64,000 nucleotides of DNA. Source: Flaccisagitta enflata (lineage: Eukaryota; Chaetognatha; Sagittoidea; Aphragmophora). Shown here in pieces: positions 16,531-29,679 of the stretch. The translations under genes and the position numbers were made by a program. The notes under the pieces were generated by a model. That model saw only the letters and a list, made by a program, of their open reading frames with translations. It did no database searches and had not been told where the DNA came from. Where the stretch lies: NCBI GenBank assembly GCA_965153355.1, contig OZ231126.1, forward strand, positions 94,984,001 through 95,048,000. Direction: 5' to 3'. Positions within the stretch are counted from its first letter, which is position 1, and the number at the start of each line of letters is the position of its first letter.

Positions 16531-17032
16531 TCAAAAATAGCCGTAACTTTTTTATTTGATGAGATTTTGCATTGATTTTTTCTGTTAATTACCTAGTTTA
16601 GCATGTAATATCAGCTGAATCGTGTATTTTTAGGAAAAATAATGATGGATTTTTTGCCCCTGGTGAAACTGAAGTGTCATGATAACTTTCATCATGTCCT
16701 ATCTTTGGTTGGGTTTCAATCAGAGATTTCGCTCAAATCTGCCTGCTCTTTCCACCACTGCTAGCTGAATCATCTCACGTATGATTTGAAAACATGAGAG
16801 CAATCTAGCTCGGCTGTATCTGAAAAAGACTCGTCAAAACTCCGGACAAAGAATTTCGTCTCTTTGGTTACGCAATTCGATGACTGATTGGTAATGTCTC
16901 TCGCCGCACGCGTACAAGCGTGAGAATCTAAACAAGCATTTGTAAGCATTGAATTTGCGTCGGAGCACCATGTGCGAAATGACACATCGCTAACACATGT
17001 GATTTTAAAAAAACTCGAGACTCACTCAGACC

Positions 17033-20000
17033 ATGGGCTACGTGCGATGGAGTCTATCCTGCCTCTTGGGCATTCTGTTTGAGGCTGTCCTTGCCGATAT
17101 TTACGTGCAAAAGTTTGAAAACCAAACAACGCATCCAATCGCCGAGTTCGACGATTATCCCGCGAGGAATTGGGGCCAGCCCTTGGGGGATGTAGGGTAA
17201 GGACGCGCAATTGCACGTTTGCAACTGTGTGTGATTGGCAATGGTGGTCTTGTAAATGGAAATCGACTGAGATCTATAAATTTGTGTCGAATCGATGTTT
17301 TCTCATCTCCCTCCGGCAAAGGTGAAGGAGACGGCCGCACAACATATGTTTTGATATTTTTTTCATGCGATGCCACTCTTTTATATTTATTTGAGAGGAA
17401 GGAATTAAGTAGGGGAATTCGGACACCCCCCAACTCCTTACTTCATGTAAATTGTAACCTAGCTGAGTTGTCAAGGAATTAAGTAGGGGAATTCGGACAC
17501 CCCCCAACTCCTTACTTCATGTAAATTGTAACCTAGCTGAGTTGTCAGTCCTAGACAATGCCAGAAGCCAGCATCTTACTTTATCCCACTAACCAAATAT
17601 TCTATAAATTTAAGAAAAAATAGGGTAAGAACAACTTCCTTTATGCCTGTTTACAAAATACTAATTCCAAGGTTTTTGATGATTACTTCTTTAACCACAA
17701 AGTTAGGGGTCAAAGCTTAAGTTTGAATTTGTATGTTTACAGGGTGTATCACATCAAACAGGACAAAAGAAAACGATGTATTTTTGCTTCTAGAAGTGCA
17801 AAATCATTTCTGAAAACTGTTTCTAAAAGATAACTTCAGACGATTTTTGAATGATACAGACTTTTGCTAGTCATGGTTAACATATATCCTCAGCAAAACC
17901 ATGAAAAAATGCCTTTTTTTAGCAAAAAATGCTAATTTCTATCCAAATTCAAGGTTTTTCCTTAGATTTTTCAAGTCATATTCACATATAGATGACAAAA
18001 AATGGTCAGAAATGTTTGTCAGTTACGCTAGGACACTGAAGATTGGGATTCCCTCATGACCTTTGTCAAAATTGTATCATTCAATATAGTTATTGAAATT
18101 TTTATCAATGCACATAAAACTTTTTTGTAATGAAACTTACAAAAAAGTCTCTGGACCTAACCAATATTGTACAATTTTCTCATTTTTTGCAGAGGTATGA
18201 TTCTACCTCACAATATCTTTAATTCAAGACCATTGCCAGGATTGTAGCACCATTTGTTTGGAAATGAGAGTAGGATAAAAAGATGCTTGTCAATATACAA
18301 CAAAACAAGCAAAAACTAAAAGTAAAAACTATACTTTGCTTTAAACAATACAAAGGGATTCAGTGTTCTTAATGAGCCTTTGGCAAAATACAGATATAAA
18401 AATCGTTTTTTAAGAGCTTTCTGAACCTGTTTACAGAATCATTCTACCATTTCTAGAAGCAAAGATACATCGTTTTCTTTTGTCCTGTTTGGCGTGGTAC
18501 TCCCTGTATATATATGACTTATATTCACACATTTATGAGTGGAAGCATATACTTTACAGGAATTCAGTCTGTTGCACTTTACCATTTAAGAAAAAATTCA
18601 ACAATTTTTTTAAAGACTATTTCGATAAAAAGGTTTTCTTCTGATAAACATTTTTGTCCCATGGCAATCAGATCCGTGCGACTATGTGATGGACCTGATC
18701 GTGTAGTCTGTCCGTCGTCTGTTTAGAACCCTCTCATATTTTTTGAACCAGACTTCAGAAGTTTATGAAACTTTACCAGTGTTATTTTTATGTCAATGGG
18801 AGCTTGTGTACCAATTTTCAGAAAAATTCTCAAACTTTTACTACCCTTTGCCTATTATTTTTGTAGTAATATTTTACTAGACTTAGGCGATTTACAAAAT
18901 TGGGCTGAGTTGATGGTCCCGATCAATGCCAGAGGACAGCTCTAACAATACCCTTCCCTTAAAATGTTTTATATATTTTTCTAAAATACACTTAAAATTT
19001 TATTTTAAATAGAAGAAATATGACACATTTAATAAAAAGTATATACCTGAGGAATTTTTATAGCGTTTCAAAAAACCATATTTTAGGTATGTACAGGGAA
19101 TACCCCGCAAAGTGCCACCAAAGAAAACGACATATTTCTGCTTCAAGAAATGATAATCTAATTCTGAAAAAAGTTCCTGAAAGATCTTTCAAACCGATTT
19201 TGTATGTTTTAAACTAACAGATTGGGTTTTGAATGAATAACCGACCAAGAAAAAGCGAAAAATGCTCAATTTTTGAGAAAAATCACTGTTTTTCTCAAAA
19301 AATTAGTAAAGAGTTGCACATTTTTTTCTGTCATTTATCAACAAATTGTACCATACTGCTGGAAACGGTCTCTAATGGATGATATCTTCTTAAAAATTTA
19401 GTATCTGAAAGGTTTTTTGAGTTTCCCATCGTATTGCTGTCAAATCGAACATTTTTCACAGGGATTTCTAGAGCAAAAGTGTAGTTTTTGACCTCTGATT
19501 GGCAAATTCATGATCATACATAGATTTAAAGCCTAATCATTTTGAGCGTTCATAATCGATTTCAAAATAACTTTCATTCAAGCCCAACCCTGGAGTTTTT
19601 GCTCAATAGGTTGAGAAATCTTATCAAAATCGGTGAACCCCCTCCAAAACCCCCACAAAGGAAAATGCGTGCCTCACCAACTTTATAATTTCTTTCAATG
19701 CCACAGTACAGACATAGTTTTGAAGTTGTGTTCATTTTTTTTGTATCTCATAAAATCGGTTTAAAAAAGCTTTTTAGAACTTTTTTCAGAATTTGATTAT
19801 CTCTTCTAGAAGCTAAAATATGACGTTTTCTTTGGTGGCACTTTGCGGGGTGTTCCCTGTATGTTTATGTAATGGAAGCTTACAAGTTTAATGTTTCTTA
19901 TTTGGATACACTCTTTTTTTAATATAAGAACATCATTTTTTATTCGAAGGCTTCATGTTCTTATTTTCAAGGTCAAATAAAGCCTTCAACGTTCTTAGAG

Positions 20001-23000
20001 CGTTCTTAATTTCAATTATTATATCAATTATAGAAAACCTTATAATATACTATAACTGAATTATACTAAATGTATTCTATTAATGTATTAATGTATTAAT
20101 GTATTAATGTATTCTATTAATTATTGTTAAAACAAATGCAAATCATTAAAGTCTAAGGATATTTTCATGATATCTATCTAACAATTATGGAGTTGGACAA
20201 CATTACTTTATAACAAAAAATCTAGAATAAGGACAAGAGCCTTGGGAGCTCTAACTCATATTGATTATACTGAAATTCAAGTGTTTTTTTAATTCTTAAA
20301 TATGGTCGTAAACAAAATTTTTTCTCAAGATTTGAAGCCTTCGTATGTTCTTAAGATGTTCTTAATTTTGGGGCTATTTGAAGCCTTGATGTTCTTATAA
20401 ACTAGGTTCTTATAAAAAAAAAAAAGTGTAATTGTATGAGTTTTTTATAGGATGAATTGTTGCACGCATCACATAGGTAGTGGGTAGTCTCCTTCGTGTA
20501 AACCCTCCCTCTTCTCCTTCCCACCCACCCCAATTTATTTGCTTTCCCAGGATCGTAGGAGTTTTTGCTGGGGCGGAACCAGCAGATGGTTGTAGCACGA
20601 TGAAGGAATCCCCGAAAACGAAAAACTCTTGTTTCGCTTTGATCAGACGCGGTGGATGTAACTTTGATGCGAAGGCCTTGAACGCTCAGAGGGCCGGTTT
20701 TTCGGTAAGCACACCCTTTTTACAGGGGGTGCATACAAATTAACTTATACATACTGTACGCCGATCGGTTCATATCGGTTTGTTTCCAGTTTGGCCCTAG
20801 TTCTTTTAATTTGCAGTCTCGATGGTCAGTGATACGCAACTGTCACATACACTTTTTTTTTTATAAGAACCTAGTTTATAAGAACATCAAGGCTTTGAAT
20901 GGCCTCAAAATTAAGAACATTTTAAGAACATAGGAAGGCTTTAAATCCTGAGAAAATTTTTTTTTTAGGTAATATTTAAAAAACATTAATAAAACACTTG
21001 AATTTTATAATAATTAAGATAATATTTTATAAATTTTAGTATAAATAACAAAAAATATTTCTTGATTTTAATGTTTAACAATTATTTAACAGTATTTAAT
21101 AGAAATATACTTAGTATAATTCAGTAATAGTACATTATAAGGTTACCTGTACTTCTTATGATATGGTGGATTAAGAACACTGTAAACTTTGAAGGTTTTA
21201 TTTTGCCTAAAAAAAAACATGAAGCCTTCGAAAAAAAAATGACGTTCTTATAAAAAAAAGTGCATAACAAGAATTTTGCCCTCATTTTTCGTTGTGGATT
21301 GTTTCCTCATCTTTCATTGTACAGGCCGCGGTTATCTACAATGACCGTTCAGACGATATTTTCGCGATGGCCGGTGGTCGCCTGAGCAAAGATGTCAACA
21401 TTCCCGCCGTGTTCATCGGACTCACCGACGGCCTTACCATCAACTCCACTTATCTCTTCACCATCGACGACAATGTCACCATAATCATCGATGGCAAAAT
21501 CGCCGGTATCAATTGGCTAGATCGTTACGTTTGGCCCTTTCTCGGCTCCATCCTTTTCGTCTTCTTTTTGCTCGCGGCCTTCACCGTTTACAAGGTTTTA
21601 AAAACGCGCTCACGCAAGGCTTTATAGTCTGATGCTGTGAGATGCATTGCATCGCGCTGTATTGAACAGGACGCTAGTTCTGGCTAGCCTCGCTGATGGT
21701 GAAAAATGGAAGAATAAACGATGCAGAGGCATTATCATAGAATAAGTTATGCTGTAATCCCGATTTTACATCCTTTTTCCTCCACAGTGGTCGTTGGATC
21801 GTCGTCGCCGTCGTCGTAATCGACTCTCCGCGCGAAAATTGAAAAAGATTCCCATCAAAAAGTTCACCAAAAGCGATCCTTACGACGTCTGCGCCATTTG
21901 TCTCGACGAATACGAGGAGCAGGATGAATTGCGCATCCTCCCTTGCAACCACGCCTATCACGCCAAGTGCATCGATCCCTGGCTCACCAAAGCCAAGAGA
22001 CAATGTCCGGGTGAGTGAAAATGGAATTGCCTTGAAATTTTTAAGATTAAATTGTTGGATGTCAGATCACTTTTCATTGCTCAGCCTGCATTTTAGTTCT
22101 TGTGATATTAGCACTAGGGCATCCAACAACCGCTAGGTTTAAACTAGGAGTACTTGAACTTTTATTGTGGTTTCTGTTGGTCAAGCCCATGTGGGATCCA
22201 TGGCAATTGATTGCAAAATTTTTCCAGGACAAAATTTTTTTAAATTTCAATTTTTTTGTGGGTGGGTGGTACAGGCCATTTTCATCCTTTACCATCAGAA
22301 CAAGGTAACTTCTTAAGCATTTATCTCCTAAACGAATCAACAAATTGACCTCAACTTGGGCTCATTTTAAAGAGGAGACACAGCTCTTTAAAATGAGCCC
22401 AAATTGAGCTTAATTGCTTGATCCGTTTAGGAGCTACAGTCCTCCGAAGTTGATGTTATTTTAAGCCTTTACCATCAGAACAAGGTAACTTCAAAAGCAT
22501 TTATTTCCTAAACGAATCAACAAATTGACCTCAACTTGGGCTCATTTTAAAGAGGAGACACAGCTCTTTAAAATGAGCCCAAATTGAGCTTAATTGCTCA
22601 ATTCGTTTAGGAGCTACAGTCCTCCAAAGTTGATGTTATTTTAGGCCTTTACCATCAGAACAAGGTAACTTCTAACGCATTTATCTCCTTAACGAATCAA
22701 CAAATTGACCTCAACTTGGGCTCATTTTAAAGAGGAGACACAGCTCTTTAAAATGAGCCCAAATTGAGCCTAATTGCTCAATTTATTTGGGAGCAACAGT
22801 CCTCCAAAGTTGATGTTATTTTCAGCCTTAACCATCAGAACAAGGTAACTTGTAATTTAGCTCTAAAGCATATTTCTCGTAAACAAATTGACAAATTGAC
22901 CTCAACTTGAGCTCATTCTAAAGAGGAGACACAGCTCTTTAAAATGAGCCAAAACTGATCTTAATTGCTCAATTTGTTTATGTGGCAGCTTGGGACCTTA

Positions 23001-26000
23001 GGACTTAACAGCCAATTCCAAGCACGACATCAAATCTAAGAATGAGTGATGCAGATTCATGGTAGCAAATAGCAATGCTACGTGGCAGGCAAGACCCAAA
23101 TTGCGGTAGATGCGGCAGGCGAGGAAAGGGAAGGCAATTAAAGGGGTAAAAAAGAAAGGAAAGAAGAATGAAAGTAAAGGGAAAGATTATCTTGTGGAAA
23201 CAAGAGAAAGAAAGAAAGTAAGAGGAAGAAAGTAAGAAAGAGAGAAAGAAAGACAGACAGACAGAAAGACAGAAACCAGTCGCCCAAGGGCAATATGTGG
23301 TCAGTGATACCCGTTGCCCTGCTAAGTAAGTTGGTGATTGTAGGTGATGGGTAGCAGGGCAGCGGCCCCGAAGGGGACAATGTCCTGTAGAACACAGGGG
23401 GACTTTCATTCGTTCGTCCATTCGTCCGTCCGTCCAAGCGGGCCTCGAGGCTGGGATTTGAGCCTGGAGGCTGGGATGAGCCTGGAAGCTGCCATTTGAG
23501 CCTGGAGGCTGGCATTTGAGCCTGAAGGCTGGCATTTGAGCCTGAAGGCTGGGATTTGAGCTAGGAGGCTGGGATTTGAGCCAGGAGGCTGAGATTTGAG
23601 CCAGGAGGCTGAGATTTGAGCTTGGAGGCTGGGATTTGAGCCTGGAGGCTGTGATTTGAGCCTCAAGGCTGGGATTAGAGCTTTGAGGCTGGGATTTGAG
23701 CCTCAAGGCTGGGATTTGAGCCTCAACGCTGGGATTTGAGCCTCAACGCTGGGATTTGAGCCTCAAGGCTAGGATTTGAGCCTCAAGGCTGGGATTTGAG
23801 CCTCAAGGCTGGGATTTGAGCCTCAAGGCTGGGATTTGAGCCTTGAGGGTGGGATTTAGGCCTTGAAGCCGGGATTTGAACCTCGAGGCGGGGGGGGGAC
23901 AGACGCACAGACGGACGGACGGACAAACGAACGAAAGTCCCCCTGTGTTCTACAGGACATCGTCCCCTTTGGGGCCGCTGCCCAAAAAGGAACATTCTAA
24001 ATTTAGAGACAGAATGATAGAATCAATAGTGAGTAAAAGCTGCAGCAGCTCTTGAGAGACCAATTCTGCTACGCGACAGCTTGCAGAATCTGCATCTCTG
24101 AACGTCGTTCAGTGAACGACTGCAAAACTAAGCATGACAGCTTTTTGGGCAGCGGCCCCAAAGGGCCGATGTCCTGTAGGACACAGGGGTGAACCGTTAC
24201 GTCCGTCTGACATTACGTACGTACGTCCCCCCCCTCCGAAGCTTCTCAAGCCTCTCAGGCCTCAAATCTGGCCTCTCAGGCCTCAAATCTGGCCTCTCAG
24301 AACTCAAATCCAGCCTCTCAGGCCTCAAATCCAGCCTCTCAGGCCTCATATACAGCCTCTCAGGCCTCAAATCCAGCCTCTCTAGCCTCAAATCCAGCCT
24401 CTTGGGCCTCAAATCCAGCCTCTTGGGCCTCAAATCCAGTCTCTTGGGCCCTAGATCCAGCCTCTCAGACCTCAAATTCTCATTGAATAATATGCCAGAC
24501 AGACGTAACGGTTCACCCCTGTGTCCTACAGGACATCGGCCCTTTGGGGCCGCTGCCCTGCTCTCACTCCACTTCTTCAGCTAATCACTCCAAGCAGGGC
24601 ATCGGGTACCGCTGACCATGTGCGATCCTTGGATGACTTGTTAACTGATTTGCCTTGATTTCTATGCTTTCTCAGCCAATATTAAAAAAAAGTCGCAAAA
24701 GTGTTAGATGGTCAGCAGTACCAACTGCCCCTATGTGAGTGTATGTGGGTGTGAGGTGGTTAGAGGGGCAGCGGCCCTGAAGGGGCTGATGACCTAAGCT
24801 TAGTAAGTCTCAGGGATTTTGGCCTCAAAACTGGAATTTAGGATAAAAGCTGGGCCTTAAGGCTTGAATTTGGGCTGCAAGGCTGGAATTTTGGCCTCAA
24901 GGCTGGATCTAGGGCCTCAAGGCTGGGTTTTAGGCTTCAAGGCTGGGATTTTGGCCTCAAAGTTGGAATTTGGGCCTTAAAGTTGGGATTTGGACCTCAA
25001 GGCTGGGATTTGGGTCTCAAGGCTGGGATTTAGCCTCAAGACTAGGATTTAGCCTCAAGGCTCAGATTTAGCCTCAAGGTTGGGATTTGGCCTCAAGGCT
25101 GGGATTTGGCCTCAAGGCTGGGATTTGGCCTCAAGGCTGGGATTTGGCCTCAAGGCTGGGATTTGGCCTCAAGGCTGGGATTTGGCCTCAGGGCTGGGAT
25201 TGGGCCTCAAGGCTGGGATTGGGCCTCAAGGCTGGGATTGGGCCTCAAGGCTGGGATTGGGTCTCAAGGCTGACCATCTAACACTTTTGCGACTTTTTTT
25301 TTATATTGGCTGAGAAAGCATAGAAATCAAGGCAAATCAGTTAAAAAGCTGTTATGCTTAGTTTTGCAGTCGTTCACTGAACGACGTTCAGAGAGAAAGA
25401 TTCTGCAAGCTGTCGCTTAGCAGAATTGGTCTTTCAAGAGCTGATGCAGCTTTTACTTACTATTGATTCTATCATTCCGTCTCTAAATTTGGAATGTTCT
25501 TTTTTTCTGTCTTTCTGTCTGTCTGTCCTTCTTTCTCTCTTTCTTACTTTCTTCCTCTTACTTTCTTTCTTTCTCTTGTTTCCACAAGATAATCTTTCCC
25601 TTTACTTTCATTCTTCTTTCCTTTCTTCTTTACCCCTTTAATTGCCTTCCCTTTCCTCTCCTGCCGCATCTACCGCAATTTGGGTCTTGCCTGCCACGTA
25701 GCATTGCTATTTGCTACCATGAATCTGCATCACTGCGGTCTTTCTTAGATTTGATGTCGTGCTTGGAATTGGCTGTTAAGTCCTAAGGTCCCAAGCTGCC
25801 ACATATCGCTGGTCACGGGGGAGAAAATCAAAGGGGGGGTGATAAAATCTAAAGCCGCTCAATCATACATACCCCTGTAAAAAAAATAGCATCAACTTTG
25901 GAGGGCTATTACTCCTAAACAAATTGAGCAATTAAGGTCAGTTTTAGCTCATTTTAAAGAGCTGTGTCTCCTCTTTAAAATGAGCTCAAGTTGAGGTCAA

Positions 26001-27424
26001 TTTGTTGATTTGTTTACAACAAATATGCTTTAGAGCTAAATTACAAGTTGCCTTGTTCTGATGGTTAAGGCTGAAAATAACATCAACTTTGGAGGACTGT
26101 TGCTCCCAAATGAATTGAGCAATTAGGCTCAATTTGGGGCTCATTTTAAAGAGCTGTGTCTCCTCTTTAAAATGAGCCCAAGTTGAGGTCAATTTGTTGA
26201 TTCGTTAAGGAGATAAATGCATTAGAAGTTACCTTGTTCTGATGGTAAAGGCCTAAAATAACATCAACTTTGGAGGACTGTAGCTCCTAAACGAATTGAG
26301 CAATTAAGCTCAATTTGGGCTCATTTTAAAGAGCTGTGTCTCCTCTTTAAAATCAGCCCAAGTTGAGGTCAATTTGTTGATTCGTTTAGGAAATAAATGC
26401 TATAGAACTTACCTTGTTTTGATGGTAAGGGCTTAAAATAACATCAACTTCGGAGGACTGTAGCTCCTAAACGAATCGAGCAATTAAGCTCAATTTGGGC
26501 TCATTTTAAAGAGCTGTGTCTCCTCTTTAAAATGAGCCCAAGTTGAGGTCAATTTGTTGATTCGTTTAGGAGATAAATGCTTAAGAAGTTACCTTGTTCT
26601 GATGGTAAAGGATGAAAATGGCCTGTACCACCCACCCACAAAAAAATTGAAATTTAAAAAAATTTTGTCCTGGAAAAATTTTGCAATCAATTGCCATGGA
26701 TCCCACATGGGCTTGACCAACAGAAACCACAATAAAAGTTCAAGTACTCCTAGTTTAAACCTAGCGGTCGTTGGATGCCCTAGTGTTAGTGATCTTTTTA
26801 GTCGCGACTGTGTGTGTGTTTGTTTGCGTGTTTGTGTGAGTGTATGTGTGAGTGTTTGTGTGAGTGTGTGCGTGTTAGTGTGATTGTGTGATTGTTTGTG
26901 TGATTGTGTTTGAGCGTGTGTGATTGTTTGAATGATTGTGTGATTGTGTTTGAGTGATTGTGTGATTGTGTTTGAGTGATTGTGTGATTGTGTTAGAGTG
27001 TGTGTGATTGTGTTAGTGTGTGTGATTGTGTTAGAGTGTGTGTGATTGTGTTAGAGTGTGTGTGATTGTGTTAGAGTGTGTGTGATTGTGTTTAGAGTGT
27101 GTGTGATTGTGTTTGAGTGTGTGTGATTGTGTTTGAGTGTGTGTGATTGTGTTTGAGTGTGTGTGATTGTGTTTGAGTGTGTGTGATTGTGTTTGAGTGT
27201 GTGTGTGATTGTGTTTGAGTGTGTGTGTGATTGTGTTTGAGTGTGTGTGTGATTGTTTTTGAGTGTGTGTGTGATTGAGTTTGAGTGTGTGTGTGATTGT
27301 GTTTGAGTGTGTGTGTGTGTGTGTGATTGTGTTTGAGTGTGTGTGTGTGTGTGTGATTGTGTTTGAGTGTGTGTGTGTGTGTGTGTGTGATTGTGTTTGT
27401 GTGTGTGTGTGTGTGATTGTGTTT

Positions 27425-27486
<62 letters not shown>

Positions 27487-29580
27487 GATTGTGTTTGTGT
27501 GTGTGTGTGTGTGATTGTGTTTGAGTGTGTGTGTGTGTGATTGTGTTTGAGTGTGTGTGTGTGTGTGTTTGAGTGTGTGTGTGTGTGTGATTGTGTGTGT
27601 GTGTGTGTGTGATTGTGTTTGAGTGTGTGTGTGTGTGATTGTGTTTGAGTGTGTGTGTGTGTGATTGTGTTTGAGTGTGTGTGTGTGATTGTGTTTGAGT
27701 GTGTGTGTGTGTGATTGTGTTTGAGTGTGTGTGTGTGTGATTGTGTTTGAGTGTGTGTGTGTGATTGTGTTTGAGTGTGTGTGTGTGATTGTGTTTGTGT
27801 GTGTGTGTGTGTGATTGTGTTTGAGTGTGTGTGTGTGTGATTGTGTTTGAGTGTGTGTGTGTGTGATTGTGTTTGAGTGTGTGTGTGTGTGTGATTGTGT
27901 TTGAGTGTGTGTGTGTGTGTGATTGTGTTTGAGTGTGTGTGTGTGATTGTGTTTGAGTGAGTGTGTGTGATTGTGTTTGAGTGAGTGTGTGTGATTGTGT
28001 TTGAGTGAGTGTGTGTGATTGTGTTTGAGTGAGTGTGTGTGATTGTGTTTGAGTGAGTGTGTGTGATTGTGTTTGAGTGAGTGTGTGTGATTGTGTTTGA
28101 GTGTGTGTGTGATTGTGTTTGAGTGTGTGTGTGATTGTGTTTGAGTGTGTGTGTGATTGTTTGAGTGTGTGTGTGTGTAAGTGTGTGTTTGTGTGTGCCC
28201 ACTCATTCATTGCGCCATTCAACCCCTTCAAATACTGCAAATAAATCAGTTTGCAAACGGAAAGTAAGTCCCGGCAGCGACAATTCCAGTCGCTCTTCGG
28301 CGCCGGAGCAGACGGAAGGCAGCGGAAGTCAAGTGATCGTGGAACAAGGTGCCGAGTCTGAGGGAACGACGACGACGACGACGACCCCGGAAGACGTCGC
28401 CGTAACGACCGATGAAGAGTCGGAGGAAGAGGAAGCGCCCGAAACGCAAGTCGATGGAGAAACTACTCCGCTTGTCTTAAGAAGTGAAAACGAGGGTGAG
28501 CTATATTTCCTTTGGTTTTATTTAAGTTATAACATTAATAGATGATTACTCTATTGGTTACCAAGAACTGTGAGGTTCGGTTTCGCATTAATTAGGAACC
28601 TCGCCGTTTTCTACATTTGAATGTCCCCAGTGCTTTTTGCTCCCTTTCAGTTCGAATCTTGAAACACTTTTGCGGTAGTAAGTTCCCGATCGTCCGATGT
28701 CCGATCGTCCTCCAGTTTTTGGGCAGCGGCTCCAAAGAGCCGATGTGCGGTAGGACAGGGGTGAATTTTCTTACATCCGTCTGTACGTATGCACCCCCCC
28801 CGGCCTCTCAGACCTCAATCTTGCTACTTCAGGCTCGAAATCACTCATCTCAGTCCCATATTTGGCTCTCTCAGGTCCAAAATTAGCTCCTTGACCTAAA
28901 ATCAGCTCTCTCAGGCCCACAATTATCCCTCTTAGACCCAAACTCATCCCTTTCAGATCTAGCCCTCTGACCTGAAGAAGGCCGTATGAAATCTCAAATT
29001 TGCCTTCTCAAGCTTAAAATCTGACCTCTCAAGCCCGAATCTGGCAAAAGATCGACCCTTCAAGGCTTAAATGCTCCCCTGGGCTTAAAATCATGTCAAG
29101 AAACTCACACCATTTCTCCAGTTGATTATTAAGCAGGGCATCGGGTACCGCTGACCATGTGCTATCCTTGGATGACTAGTTTACCCTCTGCCCTCCTTCT
29201 ATTATCCGCTCTCTTCTCCCTACTCTTCTTTAACCCTCCAACCATCTCGCCCACACTCGTAAATTACGCAGAAGTTGAGATTCGCAGTCGTTCGTTGTTT
29301 TCCCGCCTTCGCGACGCGCTGTCGTCGTGGGACGAACGGCGGCGTCGTCGCTCTTCTCTAATCACTCCCACGCCCATCGACAATCGACCCGCGACCAGGT
29401 CCGTCGGCTACGGAAGTCTCAGCGAAGTGCCCACCGAATTTCATCCTACATTGCCACCGCCGCCAGCACGCTCCTTTCAGCCTCGTGCCTCGCTAGATGC
29501 CACGGCACGCTCACCGGACAGTGACCAGTTATCTGGTGGCAGAGGGCAATCAGTACGGCAGCAATCTGACGACAGGTGTG

Positions 29581-29679
<99 letters not shown>

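Larger units (their letters stand above)
22112..26785. mobile_element. Giant 4.67-kb inverted-repeat element with internal 180-bp arrays
   Basis: Outer ends CACTAGGGCATCCAAC and GTTGGATGCCCTAGTG are flanked by TTAG (22108-22111 and 26786-26789). The arms are over 1.2 kb each. From the outside in they contain a unique ~170-bp end, four tandem ~180-bp units (starts 22291, 22471, 22651, 22831; mirrored at about 25905-26610), a TC/GA-rich stretch, and further paired segments including AACGACTGCAAAACTAAGCAT. Two minisatellite-type elements are inserted in the left arm (about 23277-23985 and 24147-24630), and a third minisatellite forms the loop. Each 180-bp unit has its own hairpin, GCTCATTTTAAAGA with TCTTTAAAATGAGC. 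No transposase frame. It fills RNF13-like intron 4. Confidence 0.8.

Noticed and set aside
22074-22343. An 89-codon minus-strand frame, repeated at 26554-26883 on the plus strand
   Set aside because: Conserved only because it lies in the arms of the inverted element. No domain, no codon-position bias that I can see; identity between arms reflects DNA homogenisation.
26800-27000. CRISPR-like regular repeats
   Set aside because: The array has no spacers; it is a simple minisatellite in a eukaryotic intron.
27031-28240. Open frames of about 380-390 codons on the minus strand
   Set aside because: They are His/Thr/Ser repeats produced by the GT-rich minisatellite; all three frames are open simply because the repeat lacks stop codons.
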